A DNA stretch of 64,000 bases from Ruegeria sp. Alg231-54 (GCF_900143525.1 NZ_FREZ01000005.1:186003-250002), one strand, 5' to 3'; counted from the stretch's first letter, positions 1-10,164 are shown. Notes: a model not told the origin generated them from the letters alone. Numbers and translations are program-made.

Positions 1-39
1 TGACGGCGGGGCCTCCAAGGAGGGTCATTTCATACCAGG

Positions 40-951
40 CTACATGCCCAGCGCGCTGGCAGCGCCCGCAAGTGCCCCGCTTGTGCTGAGAGCGGAGATC
101 GCGACCGAATATACCAGCACCTGAGTGTTCAGGCGGAAGTCTTCGCCCCTTATCAGGTTCACAGCGGCCAAAGAGGCCGCAATCGGGACGGACACGCTTG
201 CCACGGCACCCGTCAATCCCCAACTGGTCAGTCGGAGGATATCGCTGGGTTGCTCGTGGACGAGGGGGGGCGTGTCGTCCCGATCGGTAGGCTGCTCGAT
301 AGGTTCTGTCCGAAAAGCGATGCTGAGCAACTGCTCATCCGACAGCTGGATTGGCCGGGCTACTGGGGTCAGCGCCTTTTTTTCTGGCTCATCCAGGTCT
401 TCTGCGTCAGTAACATTCAGTCCGGCAAACGGGCCTGTCACTGCCTCGAAAATCTGTTTTCTGTCACGCGGCCTGCTTGGGGCCAGCGTGTCAAATGCGC
501 TCATGAATTGTTCGATGGTCAGAACGGTGTTGGGCGACAGCCATTCGACCCGCTGGGTCGCGCAGACGTCAACCATTCTGTAAAGGATCACGACCAGCAT
601 CAGCTCAGAAACTTCGCTGTCATCCAATAGGGGGGAAACCGGGGTCACAGTGATCGTCAGCCGGTTATTCGGCAGGGTGACGATGGGTCTCTGGATTGTC
701 TTCAGACCTGCGGCGCGGTTGAGGCGCTCGAACCGGTCTTCGGTTTCGGCAACCTTAGTATCCAGCGTCAGGCGCACCAGATACTGACTGGACACAATGC
801 TGGCTTCGGTGCTGTTCTGCAGAGACTTGCGCTCGACCAGGTGACCATAGTCCGCAAGGGTCTTGGCAACGATGTCGCTGAACCGCTCGATCGCGTCCTC
901 GGTCTTACCGTCGAATTGCAGACCACCGTGATAGCTGTGCTTCGGAGTCAC
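40..951 (-). CDS. conserved hypothetical protein with hydrophobic C-terminus
   Basis: Not recognised. The frame stays open up to a TTG at 1020, but that codon has no Shine-Dalgarno sequence. A GTG at 951 has AAGGA about 7 bases upstream, so I prefer it (303 residues). The first ~220 residues look soluble and mixed charged/hydrophobic. A Pro/Asp/Glu-rich linker follows, then two hydrophobic stretches in the last ~60 residues (Ala/Ser/Leu-rich) that could insert in the inner membrane. No signal peptide or catalytic motif is visible. It is transcribed towards the window start, and the next gene upstream (1151-1939) has the same strand but lies 200 bases away. It is a real gene by length and codon use; function unknown. 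Confidence 0.6.
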   Translation of the reverse strand: MTPKHSYHGGLQFDGKTEDAIERFSDIVAKTLADYGHLVERKSLQNSTEASIVSSQYLVRLTLDTKVAETEDRFERLNRAAGLKTIQRPIVTLPNNRLTITVTPVSPLLDDSEVSELMLVVILYRMVDVCATQRVEWLSPNTVLTIEQFMSAFDTLAPSRPRDRKQIFEAVTGPFAGLNVTDAEDLDEPEKKALTPVARPIQLSDEQLLSIAFRTEPIEQPTDRDDTPPLVHEQPSDILRLTSWGLTGAVASVSVPIAASLAAVNLIRGEDFRLNTQVLVYSVAISALSTSGALAGAASALGM

Positions 952-1150
952 TGCGCTGTCCTTTGTCGCATCCTGTGTTCGGAAACAATCTAGCAAGCGA
1001 TCTGGGGCAGATTTGGGCAAAAATGGAAAAAAATGAGAAATCGGGCAGATTGATTACGCTATGGAAACCTAGGCATTTTAAGGGCCTTTTGGCGTCTGTG
1101 GCGACAATGTGGCCGAAATCGGGTGTAACTGCCGGAATCCCAAGCCAGCT

Positions 1151-1939
1151 TCAACCGTCGATTCGGGCAGCCATTATTGCAATGGATTGTTGGTAAACCG
1201 AGGCGGCATTCCACTGTTGAATGACTGCAAAGTTTGGCTGACCCTGTTGATAGCCCCGACCGGGTTTCCAGCCCTTCTTACGCAGAAAATTGGCAGTTGA
1301 GGCCAATGCATCGGTCATATTGTAAAAGTCGACCTGACCGTCGCCGGTGGCATCAACCCCGTATTGCATGGCATTGCCCGGTAGGAACTGGGTGTGCCCA
1401 AGTTCGCCATGTTTTGCCCCTTTTGTCGCTGTCGTAATGCTGCCTTGATCGACCAGCTTCAGCGCCCCGATCGCGTGAGGAATGAAAAATTCGGACCTGC
1501 GGCAGTCATAGGCCAGTGTTGTGATTGCGGAAACAACCTGACTGTCCCCCATGAAGTTTCCGAACCCGGTTTCCATGCCGTGAATGGCGATCAGCACCCC
1601 GGCCGGTACGCCGTATTGACGTTCGAGTGCCGCATAGAATTGTGGGTTGCGCGCTTTGCGTTTGCGCCCTTGCGCCACGATGGTGTCTGCCCCTCGGACG
1701 CGCATGAACTTGTCTAACGAGTATTTAAAGCTCTTTTGATTGCGGTCCGCGGCTATGGTTCGCGTGGCGTATTGGGATTGGGCCAGTGCCTGCAATCCTT
1801 TCTTTTTGACGCCCGCACGTTTCGCCTGTTTGGCAAAGTCCTTCTTCCATGTCTCAAAGCCGCTGCTGGTGTTGCCGCAAGGTGCCGCGGAAGCAAGGGC
1901 GGGAAGGGATAGGGCGAACAAGAGAGCGAAGCGAAGCAT
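1151..1939 (-). CDS. periplasmic lytic murein transglycosylase (MltB/SLT_2-like)
   Basis: Predicted to cleave the MurNAc-GlcNAc bond of peptidoglycan, leaving 1,6-anhydro ends. The 262-residue product starts with a Sec signal peptide (about residues 1-18, ending ALASAA) without an evident lipobox cysteine, so it is probably soluble in the periplasm. The MltB-type catalytic signature is seen as IHGMETGFG around residues 120-127, with Glu123 as the likely acid. The usual Trp after Ile is His here. GELGHTQFLP around residue 180 matches the second family motif. There is no C-terminal peptidoglycan-binding domain, so this is a short version. It stands alone between two minus-strand genes. Confidence 0.85.
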   Translation of the reverse strand: MLRFALLFALSLPALASAAPCGNTSSGFETWKKDFAKQAKRAGVKKKGLQALAQSQYATRTIAADRNQKSFKYSLDKFMRVRGADTIVAQGRKRKARNPQFYAALERQYGVPAGVLIAIHGMETGFGNFMGDSQVVSAITTLAYDCRRSEFFIPHAIGALKLVDQGSITTATKGAKHGELGHTQFLPGNAMQYGVDATGDGQVDFYNMTDALASTANFLRKKGWKPGRGYQQGQPNFAVIQQWNAASVYQQSIAIMAARIDG

Positions 1940-2005
1940 CAGGGAAACCCGGAAAATTGCATTGTCAGGAAAAGAGTACGCTGCATTTCTCTGTCCGAAA
2001 AGACG

Positions 2006-2650
2006 TTAGTACAGGTCCAACTCTCCGGTACCTTTCAAACTTTCAAACCACTCATCTGGTGTTTTGTCGATTTTGGCGTGTTTGACCATCATCGCGTTCA
2101 TATTGGGTAGGTCCGAGGAATCCGGCCATTCCTCCGGTCGCCACAGGTTCGCGCGGATCACACATTTGGGGCAGTGTGCGAACACTGTTTCGACGTGAAT
2201 GACCAAGGCCAGTTTCGGCGAGCGGTTGTTTATTGCCATGCTATCCAGCAAGTCGCGGTCTTTGCATAAACGGGCAGTGCCACGAAGGCGCAGAGTTTCC
2301 ATCTTACCCGGCACGAAGAAAATCAGGCTGACACGTGGGTCCAGCAAAATATTGTGGAACGTATCCACGCGCTTGTTGCCGGGTCGATCAGGGATTGCGA
2401 TCAGTGTGTCGGATAACACATTTACGAACCCTTCTGGATCACCTCGGGGCGAGATGTCCAGATGACCACCTGGATTGGCTGATGCGATCAGGCAGAATGT
2501 GGATTTAGCAATAAAGTCGCGGCACATCTGGTCCAGCCCGAACAGCTCTTTGGCGATGATCTGGGGCAGGGGCGCTCCGGTTATGCGCTCCAGTTCATCG
2601 CTCGAAGTCATGAAGTCTGTGAATTGAGAAAAGGGGGCGTCTGATGACAT
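2006..2650 (-). CDS. PPOX-class FMN-dependent flavoprotein (pyridoxamine oxidase-like)
   Basis: A 214-residue protein of the pyridoxamine 5'-phosphate oxidase split-barrel fold, resembling the subgroup of FMN proteins of about 200 residues annotated as MSMEG_1061-like. The central block with DISPRGD and PGNKRVD corresponds to the FMN phosphate-binding strands of the fold. A CPKC pair occurs near residue 155 in the C-terminal third. The ATG at 2650 is preceded by GGAGAG. An open frame extends further upstream but has no better start. Substrate unknown; a redox or detoxification role is only inference. It lies directly downstream of glnA but is separated from it by a terminator hairpin, so it should have its own promoter. 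Confidence 0.75.
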   Translation of the reverse strand: MSSDAPFSQFTDFMTSSDELERITGAPLPQIIAKELFGLDQMCRDFIAKSTFCLIASANPGGHLDISPRGDPEGFVNVLSDTLIAIPDRPGNKRVDTFHNILLDPRVSLIFFVPGKMETLRLRGTARLCKDRDLLDSMAINNRSPKLALVIHVETVFAHCPKCVIRANLWRPEEWPDSSDLPNMNAMMVKHAKIDKTPDEWFESLKGTGELDLY

Positions 2651-2703
2651 GCGATCTCTCCTAACCGGGTGGGTCGAGTGTGAGAGATCGTACCAAACGA
2701 AAC

Positions 2704-2727
2704 AAGGGCGCCCGAGTGGACGCCCTT
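2704..2727 (-). terminator. rho-independent terminator of glnBA
   Basis: Arms AAGGGCG (2704-2710) and CGCCCTT (2721-2727) form a hairpin. Read on the minus strand it lies just after the glnA stop and is followed by GTTTCGTTT. The loop is GC-rich and could extend the stem. Confidence 0.7.
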
Positions 2728-2749
2728 GAATTTTAAACCGCAAATCGGA

Positions 2750-4156
2750 TCAGCAGCTGTAGTACATGCCGTATTCAACCGGGTGCGGGGTGTGCTCGTA
2801 GGTTTCGACTTCTTCCATCTTCAGTGCGATGTAGCCGTCGATCTGGTCCTTGGTGAACACGTCGCCCTGCAGCAGGAAGTCGTGATCCGATGCCAGAGCT
2901 TCCAGAGCTTCGCGCAAGCTGCCGCAGACGGTCGGGATATCGGCCAGTTCTTCGGCAGGCAGATCGTACAGGTTCTTGTCCATGGCTTCGCCCGGATCGA
3001 TCTTGTTCTTGATGCCGTCCAGACCAGCCATCAGCAGAGCGGCAAATGCCAGGTAGGGGTTCGCCGCTGGATCGGGAAAGCGAGCCTCGACGCGCTTGGC
3101 TTTCGGGCTTTCGGTCCAAGGAATACGGACGCAACCCGAACGGTTACGGGCCGAATAGGCGCGCAGAACTGGGGCCTCAAAGCCAGGGATCAGACGCTTG
3201 TAGCTGTTGGTCGCCGGGTTGGTGAAGGCGTTCAGCGTTTTGGCGTGCTTCAGGATGCCGCCGATGAAGTACAGTGCCTCATCCGACAGATCGGCGTATT
3301 TGTCGCCTGCGAACAGTGGCTTGCCGTCTTTCCAGATCGACATGTTCACGTGCATGCCGGTGCCGTTGTCACCTGCGATCGGTTTCGGCATGAACGTGGC
3401 CGATTTACCGTAGGCGTGCGCAACATTGTGGATGATGTACTTGTACTTCTGCAGCTCGTCGGCCTGTTTGGTCAGGCTGTCAAAGATCAGACCCAACTCG
3501 TGCTGACACGACGCCACTTCGTGGTGGTGCTTGTCGACCTTCATGCCCAGACGCTTCATGGTAGACAGCATTTCTGAACGCAGGTCCTGCGCTTCGTCGA
3601 TCGGGTTCACCGGGAAGTAGCCGCCCTTGACGCCCGGACGATGGCCCATGTTGCCCATCTCGTATTCGGTGTCAGTGTTCCACGACGCGTCGGTCGCATC
3701 AACTTCGTAAGATACCTTGTTGATGCTGTTGGAGAAACGGACGTCGTCGAACAAGAAGAATTCCGCTTCAGGGCCCATATAGGCCACATCACCGATACCC
3801 GATGCTTTCAGATAGGCTTCGGCTTTCTGAGCGGTGCCGCGCGGGTCACGCTCATAGGCTTCGCCGGTGTCGGGCTCAACAACCGAGCAGTGCACGCAGA
3901 TCGTCTTTTCCGCGTAGAACGGATCGACATATGCGCTGTTGGTGTCGACCATCAGTTTCATGTCGGATGCTTCGATCGACTTCCAGCCCGCGATGGACGA
4001 ACCGTCGAACATGAAGCCTTCTTCCAGGAAGTCTTCGTCAACCTGATCGGCCATCAGCGTGACGTGCTGAAGCTTGCCGCGGGGATCAGTGAAGCGAACG
4101 TCGACGTACTCGGCGTCCTCGTCTTTGATCAGCTGAAGAACTGCGTCCTTGCTCAT
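2750..4156 (-). CDS. glnA: glutamine synthetase type I
   Basis: ATP-dependent amidation of glutamate to glutamine, the entry point of ammonium assimilation; cytoplasmic dodecamer. At 468 residues it has the normal GSI length. The metal/substrate region is visible as [10 protein letters not shown] near residue 50 and GPEAEFF near 130, and the C-terminal catalytic region as [13 protein letters not shown]. The adenylylation tyrosine lies in NLYDLP near residue 395, so GlnE-type control by adenylylation is expected. It is second in the glnB-glnA operon with a 33-base gap and ends at a hairpin terminator (2704-2727). Family and function are very secure. Confidence 0.98.
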   Translation of the reverse strand: MSKDAVLQLIKDEDAEYVDVRFTDPRGKLQHVTLMADQVDEDFLEEGFMFDGSSIAGWKSIEASDMKLMVDTNSAYVDPFYAEKTICVHCSVVEPDTGEAYERDPRGTAQKAEAYLKASGIGDVAYMGPEAEFFLFDDVRFSNSINKVSYEVDATDASWNTDTEYEMGNMGHRPGVKGGYFPVNPIDEAQDLRSEMLSTMKRLGMKVDKHHHEVASCQHELGLIFDSLTKQADELQKYKYIIHNVAHAYGKSATFMPKPIAGDNGTGMHVNMSIWKDGKPLFAGDKYADLSDEALYFIGGILKHAKTLNAFTNPATNSYKRLIPGFEAPVLRAYSARNRSGCVRIPWTESPKAKRVEARFPDPAANPYLAFAALLMAGLDGIKNKIDPGEAMDKNLYDLPAEELADIPTVCGSLREALEALASDHDFLLQGDVFTKDQIDGYIALKMEEVETYEHTPHPVEYGMYYSC

Positions 4157-4189
4157 AACTTAATATTCCTCTGCTTTGAGTTTGTTCTG

Positions 4190-4540
<351 letters not shown>

Positions 4541-4697
4541 TTAACTCTTGTCAGTTTGGCACTGACCACGTCTAAATTCGGGCGGCAATGTGATAGCGAT
4601 ATCGGCCCGAGCAGGGCGCTGAGAAAATGGGCGTCGGGTCAATTTTTGGTCAACTTGCACAAAAAGTAAGCGAAACTGAATCGTCAGAGGATTTGAG

Positions 4698-6275
4698 ATG
4701 ACGGAATTGCTAACAGCGGCGCAGATACGGGCGATTGAAACGTCGGCGATTGAGTCCGGTCAGGTGACCGGTCTGGAACTGATGGAACACGCCGGTCGCG
4801 GGGTCGTCGAGGCGATTTTCGAGAATTGGCCGGAGTTGGCAAAAACCTCAGGCCGTGCGGTGGTTTTGTGTGGTCCCGGCAATAATGGCGGTGACGGCTT
4901 TGTCGTTGCGCGGCTGTTGAAAGAGTGGGGTTGGGCAGTTCAGGTGTATCTGTTCGGTGACCCGGGCACACTGCCACCAGATGCGAAGGCGAATTATGTA
5001 CGGTGGAGCAAGATAGGAGAGATCGAAGGCAGTAATCCGGTGGCTGGCGAATTGCTGCAGAACGAATTTGACCTTGTTATTGACGCCGTGTTCGGAACGG
5101 GGTTGTCGCGACCGCTTTCTGGAGACGCCAAGGCGTTTTGCCTTGAGATGTTCAAAGCTGGCATTGATGTGGCTATCGATGTTCCCTCTGGATATTGTTC
5201 CGATAGCGGGAAGTTTCTGGACGAGGAAACACAGTTCTACGATGGACCCGAGGGCGTCGGTCTCATTGTAACGTTCGAACGCAAGCGGCTTGGCCATAAA
5301 ATTGGCCTTTTGGCGGATCAGGCGGAAACGTTGAAAGTCAAGGAAATTGGAATTGCCGATTTTGTTCCGTCTTTTCGACGGAACTCTTCCATTCAATACG
5401 AGACCGGGAATTCCCGCTGGCAAGCGTCAGAAAAGTACCCTTCCAATCTCCGAACGAACAAAGCAATGCACAAGTACTCTCATGGTCACGCCCTGATTAT
5501 TTCTGGTGACTCCGGAAAGACTGGCGCGGCGCGATTGGCAGCGCGCGGTGCTTTGCGGATTGGGGCCGGGTTGGTAACGTTGGGTGTCCCTCCGGCCGCG
5601 CAGATGGAAGTTGCGGCGCAGGTCACGGCCATTATGTTGCAGCGGGTTGAGGGTGGCGACGGGTTGTCCGATGTTCTCAACGATGAGCGGTTGAATGCGC
5701 TTTGTCTTGGACCTGGTCTGGGATTGGAGCGTGCGCGGGATCTGGTGCCGGTTGCTCTGGCGGCAAATCGGGCGGCGGTTTTGGATGCCGACGCTTTGAC
5801 CGCGTTTGGGGACGACCCTGCCGTTCTGTTTGACCAATTGCACGATAAATGCGTTCTCACACCGCATGGTGGAGAGTTCGCACGCCTGTTCCCTGACATA
5901 TCTGAAAAGTTCAAGGCTGTTCCCACCGAAGGCCCGGCCTATTCCAAGGTTGACGCAACGCGTGAGGCGGCCAAGCGGGCAGGGTGCGTCGTTCTGTTCA
6001 AGGGGTCGGACACGGTGATTGCCGCGCCGGATGGGCGCTGCGCGATCAATTCGGCCCATTATGAGCGTTCGGCACCGTGGTTGGCGACGGCTGGCTCTGG
6101 CGATGTGCTTGCCGGGTTTATCACCGGGTTGCTGGCGCGTGGGTTCGCTCCGATGCAGGCTGCGGAAACGGCGGCCTGGCTGCATGTGGAATGTGCGCGC
6201 CATTTCGGTCCCGGGTTGATTGCCGAGGATCTGCCCGAGCAACTACCCGCGGTCTTTCGGCATCTGGCCAAATGA
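4698..6275 (+). CDS. nnr: bifunctional NAD(P)HX epimerase / ADP-dependent dehydratase
   Basis: Metabolite repair: epimerises and dehydrates hydrated NADH/NADPH. The 525 residues match the two-domain bacterial Nnr length. The N-terminal YjeF-type epimerase domain (~1-220) has the nucleotide loop GPGNNGGDGFVVARLL near residue 55 and VIDAVFGTGLSRP near 130. The C-terminal ribokinase-like dehydratase domain (~250-520) has GPGLGL near residue 337, LTPHGGEF near 388 and the signature ATAGSGDVLAGFITGLL near 465. The ATG at 4698 follows GAGGATTTGAG. It is divergent from glnB, a neighbourhood common in Rhodobacterales. Confidence 0.95.
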   Translation: MTELLTAAQIRAIETSAIESGQVTGLELMEHAGRGVVEAIFENWPELAKTSGRAVVLCGPGNNGGDGFVVARLLKEWGWAVQVYLFGDPGTLPPDAKANYVRWSKIGEIEGSNPVAGELLQNEFDLVIDAVFGTGLSRPLSGDAKAFCLEMFKAGIDVAIDVPSGYCSDSGKFLDEETQFYDGPEGVGLIVTFERKRLGHKIGLLADQAETLKVKEIGIADFVPSFRRNSSIQYETGNSRWQASEKYPSNLRTNKAMHKYSHGHALIISGDSGKTGAARLAARGALRIGAGLVTLGVPPAAQMEVAAQVTAIMLQRVEGGDGLSDVLNDERLNALCLGPGLGLERARDLVPVALAANRAAVLDADALTAFGDDPAVLFDQLHDKCVLTPHGGEFARLFPDISEKFKAVPTEGPAYSKVDATREAAKRAGCVVLFKGSDTVIAAPDGRCAINSAHYERSAPWLATAGSGDVLAGFITGLLARGFAPMQAAETAAWLHVECARHFGPGLIAEDLPEQLPAVFRHLAK

Positions 6276-6450
6276 CGCATGGGCGGAAATTGGCCGCTTT
6301 TTTCAGCGTTCGGCAAGAAATGGCCGCACGTATACGCATCAGTGCATGTCATTCCTTTTGAAAGACATCGGACAGAGTGGCAGACTTGTACCCAGATTTT
6401 CCTGCCTACGAAGTCTTGGTAGCCAAATCTTTGATATGATTAAAATTTAC

Positions 6451-6480
6451 TTTCTGCCGATTTGAGCCGTAAGGCAGAAA
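6451..6480. promoter_or_regulatory. perfect inverted repeat upstream of the porin gene
   Basis: TTTCTGCC (6451-6458) and GGCAGAAA (6473-6480) form perfect 8-base arms around a 14-base spacer, about 97 bases before the porin start. It could be an operator or a 5' leader hairpin. The 301-base stretch 6276-6576 otherwise holds only AT-rich, promoter-like sequence (for example near 6426-6450) and no reading frame I can support. Confidence 0.45.
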
Positions 6481-6576
6481 TCCTAAACGCGACTAACTCG
6501 GTTCCTTGCGGAGTGGGCTGCCACATCGGTTTTTCTTTTGATGGTTCCCACAAACGAAACGTTCAAGGTGAATGAA

Positions 6577-7701
6577 ATGACAGTGAATTTGAAACTCCCA
6601 TCGGTTGCCGCTGTTCTGGCGATGACCACGGCGATCCCTGCCGCCGCTGAATTGAAGTACGAAAATAACAGCGGCGGTTATGTGGTGCTGTACGGTCAGC
6701 TCGATCCGGTGATCGTATCGGTCGATGACGGCCAGGAGACCGAGACCCGGTTGCTGGACAATGACCTGTCCAACAGCCGCGTAGGTTTGCGCGTCATGCA
6801 ACCCTATGGCAGCAATGAGTTCATGTTCCGGTTCGAAACCGGTCTGGGTCTGCCAAGTACCGGGACAGCCAACCAGGATGGTACCAACACAAACGGTTGG
6901 AGCCGTGAAGATATCCGCCACGTCGATTTCTCGCTCAAAGGTGGATACGGCAAGTTCTCTGCCGGTCAGGGCAGTATGGCCTCGGACGGGGCTGCCGAGA
7001 CTGATTTGTCCTACGTCGGGACGGCTTTGTATTCTTTTACGAACGATGAAAACGGCGCGTTTTTCTACCGGGGAGCAGATGGTATCCTGAGTGGCATCAC
7101 CGTCGGCGACTCGGCCAGCAACTTTGATGGCGCGCGTCGGGGCAGGGTCCGGTATGACACGCCCGATTTCAACGGCTTCTCAGCGGCGATTGCTTATGGT
7201 CAGAACATCCTGTCCAGCAGCGATGACGACGATTATTACGATCTCGCAGTCAAGTACCGGAACACCTTCGCCAACGGTGTCGAGTTCGCAGCGAGCATTG
7301 CCTACGCAGTAAGGGATTTCGACGGCCAACCCGGCGAACGCAAGGATACCATTGGGTCCGCGTCGGTCCTGTTGCCCAGCGGATTCAGCTTTACTGCAGC
7401 CCTCGGCACGCGGGACGATACCTCTACCGGCGCCAGCGACCCGGACTATTGGTACACTAAACTTGCTTATGAAGGGGATTGGGTGTCCTGGGGTAAAACC
7501 GGCGTTGGTATCGACTATTTCGACGGTTCCGATTTCGAAAATCAGGGGTCCAGCACCAAGTCTTGGGGTATTGCCGTTGTTCAGCGGATCGACGCGATCA
7601 ACACAGACGCCTACCTTAAATTCCGCAATCATGATTTCGACGACACGGTCGACTTTGACAAGAACGAAGCCTGGGTACTGGGTGCGCTCTGGAAGTTCTG
7701 A
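6577..7701 (+). CDS. outer-membrane porin (Rhodobacter-type general porin)
   Basis: A 374-residue trimeric beta-barrel porin for passive uptake of small solutes across the outer membrane. A signal peptide (~1-23, ending AIPAAA) is followed by alternating short amphipathic strands. FRFETGLG near residue 86 and the terminal phenylalanine (ALWKF) are porin hallmarks for BAM recognition. Acidic surface turns (SSDDDDYYD) fit a marine porin. The start at 6577 has AAGGTG upstream; earlier in-frame codons (TTG 6538, ATG 6541) lack a ribosome site and would spoil the signal peptide. It is monocistronic, between an inverted repeat upstream and a strong terminator downstream. Confidence 0.9.
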   Translation: MTVNLKLPSVAAVLAMTTAIPAAAELKYENNSGGYVVLYGQLDPVIVSVDDGQETETRLLDNDLSNSRVGLRVMQPYGSNEFMFRFETGLGLPSTGTANQDGTNTNGWSREDIRHVDFSLKGGYGKFSAGQGSMASDGAAETDLSYVGTALYSFTNDENGAFFYRGADGILSGITVGDSASNFDGARRGRVRYDTPDFNGFSAAIAYGQNILSSSDDDDYYDLAVKYRNTFANGVEFAASIAYAVRDFDGQPGERKDTIGSASVLLPSGFSFTAALGTRDDTSTGASDPDYWYTKLAYEGDWVSWGKTGVGIDYFDGSDFENQGSSTKSWGIAVVQRIDAINTDAYLKFRNHDFDDTVDFDKNEAWVLGALWKF

Positions 7702-7725
7702 TGACGTTTCCCCGTAAACTAACGG

Positions 7726-7754
7726 CGCCCCGGTCTGACTGGGGCGTTTTTTTT
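7726..7754 (+). terminator. rho-independent terminator of the porin gene
   Basis: CGCCCC (7726-7731) pairs with GGGGCG (7741-7746), followed by eight T residues (7747-7754), 24 bases after the porin stop codon. Confidence 0.92.
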
Positions 7755-7885
7755 GTTCAAATCGGCGGCAAAACAAGGCTGATCTGGCCATTGCCTCTTG
7801 CACGTAAGCGGCTGGGCAAATAGAAGGCGTCAAATTTGCCCGGCGCGCCGTTTTGCGCGCCCCGAATCCTATGGGGACTACCATA

Positions 7886-9217
7886 ATGCAGGTTACCGAG
7901 ACGCTGAACGAAGGTCTGAAACGCGGCTACAATATCATCGTATCCGCAGCCGAGCTCGACGACAAAGTTAACGAGAAACTGGTCGAAGCGCAGCCGGAAG
8001 TCGAAATGAAAGGTTTCCGCAAAGGCAAAGTGCCGATGGCACTGCTGAAGAAGCAGTTCGGTCAGCGCCTGTTGGGCGAAGCGATGCAAGAAAGCATCGA
8101 TGGTGCGATGAACCAGCATTTTGAAGACAGCGGCGAGCGCCCTGCACTTCAGCCCGAGGTCAAAATGACCAACGAAGACTGGAAAGAAGGCGACGACGTC
8201 GAGGTCGCAATGTCCTATGAGGCACTGCCTGCGATCCCCGAAGTTGACCTTAAATCGGTCGAGCTGGAAAAGCTGGTTGTCAAAGCGGATGACGCAGCCG
8301 TCGAAGAAGCGCTGAACAGCCTGGCAGAAACCGCGCAGGACTTCAAAGCGCGCCGCAAGGGTTCTAAAGCCAAGGACGGCGATCAGGTTGTGATCGACTT
8401 TGTTGGCAAGGTTGACGGCGAAGAGTTCGAAGGCGGTTCGGCTGAAGACTATCCGCTGGTTCTGGGTTCCAACAGCTTCATCCCTGGCTTTGAAGAGCAG
8501 TTGGTTGGCGTGAAGGCCGAAGAAGTCAAAGACGTCAACGTTTCCTTCCCCGAGGAATACGGCGCAGAGCATCTGGCCGGCAAAGACGCCGTATTCACTT
8601 GCACCATCAAAGAGGTGAAGGAACCCGTTGCTGCAGAAGTAAACGATGAGCTGGCAACCAAGTTCGGCGCAGAAGATCTGGCCGCGCTGAAAGGTCAAAT
8701 CGCCGAGCGTCTGGAAGCGGAATATTCCGGTGCATCGCGCGCGGTTATGAAGCGTGGCCTGCTGGACGCGCTGGACGAGAAGGTATCGTTCGACCTGCCG
8801 CCGTCGCTGGTTGAAGCCGAAGCCAAGCAGATCGCACATCAGCTGTGGCACGAGGAAAACCCGGAAGTGGAAGGTCACGACCACGCCGAGATTGAGCCCA
8901 CAGACGAGCACAACAAGCTGGCCGAACGGCGCGTGCGTCTGGGCCTTCTGTTGGCTGAACTGGGCCAGAAGGCCGAGGTTGAGGTCACTGATTCCGAGAT
9001 GACCCAGGCGATCATGAACCAGGCACGTCAGTACCCTGGTCAGGAACGTCAGTTCTTTGAGTTCGTTCAGCAGAACGCTCAGATGCAGCAACAGCTGCGC
9101 GCGCCGATCTTCGAAGACAAAGTCATCGACTATGTCTTTGAACTGGCTCAGGTCGCGGACAAAGAAGTCAGCAAAGACGATCTGCAGAAAGCCGTTGAGG
9201 CACTGGACGAGGAGTAA
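7886..9217 (+). CDS. tig: trigger factor (ribosome-associated chaperone)
   Basis: Binds near the ribosomal exit tunnel at protein L23, shields nascent chains and has FKBP-type prolyl isomerase activity. The 443-residue length is normal. The ribosome-binding signature is [10 protein letters not shown] near residue 46. The FKBP domain (~165-250) has [19 protein letters not shown] and [19 protein letters not shown] helical C-terminal domain ends in an acidic tail. ATG 7886 gives the family N-terminus MQVTETL; the open frame begins a little earlier without support. It converges on luxI with a shared terminator at 9253-9280. ClpP/ClpX genes, often next to tig elsewhere, are not here. Confidence 0.97.
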   Translation: MQVTETLNEGLKRGYNIIVSAAELDDKVNEKLVEAQPEVEMKGFRKGKVPMALLKKQFGQRLLGEAMQESIDGAMNQHFEDSGERPALQPEVKMTNEDWKEGDDVEVAMSYEALPAIPEVDLKSVELEKLVVKADDAAVEEALNSLAETAQDFKARRKGSKAKDGDQVVIDFVGKVDGEEFEGGSAEDYPLVLGSNSFIPGFEEQLVGVKAEEVKDVNVSFPEEYGAEHLAGKDAVFTCTIKEVKEPVAAEVNDELATKFGAEDLAALKGQIAERLEAEYSGASRAVMKRGLLDALDEKVSFDLPPSLVEAEAKQIAHQLWHEENPEVEGHDHAEIEPTDEHNKLAERRVRLGLLLAELGQKAEVEVTDSEMTQAIMNQARQYPGQERQFFEFVQQNAQMQQQLRAPIFEDKVIDYVFELAQVADKEVSKDDLQKAVEALDEE

Positions 9218-9252
9218 TCCTCATTCGCCCATCCCCATGGGCGTAAAAAATA

Positions 9253-9280
9253 CGGAGCCGTCTGAAAAAAGACGGCTCCG
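9253..9280. terminator. bidirectional terminator between tig and luxI
   Basis: CGGAGCCGTC (9253-9262) pairs perfectly with GACGGCTCCG (9271-9280). On the minus strand the stem is followed by TATTTTTT (from 9246-9252), so it is strongest as the luxI terminator. In the plus direction it follows tig but has a weaker T-tract. Confidence 0.85.
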
Positions 9281-9312
9281 CTTGGGTGGCTTTAACCTAT
9301 GAGGTGAGGGGG

Positions 9313-10164
9313 TTAGGCCTCATGAGCAAAAGCACGGGGGGTTCTTAACAGAGCGGTCTTCTGCTCTGGCGTAAAGCGGTCTGAAAGCGCCTCGGCCAGC
9401 TTCAGGACAGACTCGACTTCGGTTTTCGATGCTGCCGAACTCATCTGTTCAACAAAGTACTTTTCCAACTGAGTCAGCGGCTGGTGGTCGTAGTTTGCGG
9501 CACTTTGCTTGGCCTTTGCGCCTTCAAACAGCTCCAGGGCCTGTTCTTCGGTCAGGAAGACATCGTGTTCAATGTCGGCGTAATCCCGAATTCCAGCGAT
9601 CCGTTCATCCGAACAGTCCATAAGGGCGGCCATGGCCACAACCTTGCCCATTGGCTTGGCAGTTCCAAGATAGTCGTAAGGCGCGTTGCCGGATCGTTGC
9701 AGGACGCGGTTCATTACAGGGTCAATCACGGCAATCGAGTCCAATACGCCGGCCATCTTGGCATATTCGAACGAGCCGATCATGATCTCGCTGGTGACAT
9801 AGGATACCGAGTTTTTCCCACGTCCTCGCCCAAGCTTTTTGGTGTCGACGCAAAACCGGGTTGCTTCCCAGACCTGCGCGCTGCGGATCGGCGGTTCGCC
9901 GTCCAGGATTGAATGAAAAACGTCGGACAGCATGTGTGGCCCGGTCGTTTGCAGTAGTCTCATGCACCCAACAACGTCCCCCTCGTCGTCGATGCTAACT
10001 ACATGTGCTGGATGAAGGTCATCGAAATGGTCGCGTTCGCGCCCATCAACGATATTTACATCCCAACCAAGGCGGTCGCCAAAAACGCGCGCGCGCAGTT
10101 TGTACATCTCGTCCAAGACATGCTTAAACTTATACTGGTTGATACCATCAATTACGATGATCAT
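9313..10164 (-). CDS. N-acyl-homoserine lactone synthase (LuxI family) with C-terminal extension
   Basis: Makes AHL autoinducers from S-adenosylmethionine and acyl-ACP. The LuxI core (~1-200) shows the invariant residues: LRARVFGDRLGW near 23, the Asp pair in DHFDD near 45, CMRLL near 67 and the WEATRF motif near 100. About 65-70 residues follow the usual LuxI end. This extension is helical and charged (TEEQALELFEGAK, LTQLEKYFVEQM), which is unusual for LuxI. The start is set at ATG 10164 because GGGGG lies 6 bases upstream; ATG 10170 directly abuts the purine run and is less likely. It is downstream of luxR on the same strand (97-base gap), giving a luxR-luxI unit. Confidence 0.9.
   Translation of the reverse strand: MIIVIDGINQYKFKHVLDEMYKLRARVFGDRLGWDVNIVDGRERDHFDDLHPAHVVSIDDEGDVVGCMRLLQTTGPHMLSDVFHSILDGEPPIRSAQVWEATRFCVDTKKLGRGRGKNSVSYVTSEIMIGSFEYAKMAGVLDSIAVIDPVMNRVLQRSGNAPYDYLGTAKPMGKVVAMAALMDCSDERIAGIRDYADIEHDVFLTEEQALELFEGAKAKQSAANYDHQPLTQLEKYFVEQMSSAASKTEVESVLKLAEALSDRFTPEQKTALLRTPRAFAHEA

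Noticed and set aside
5427-6242. Open frame opposite the nnr dehydratase domain
   Set aside because: Antisense shadow with no domain signature.
7757-9091. A 444-residue open frame opposite tig
   Set aside because: Antisense shadow; codon bias of tig explains the lack of stops.
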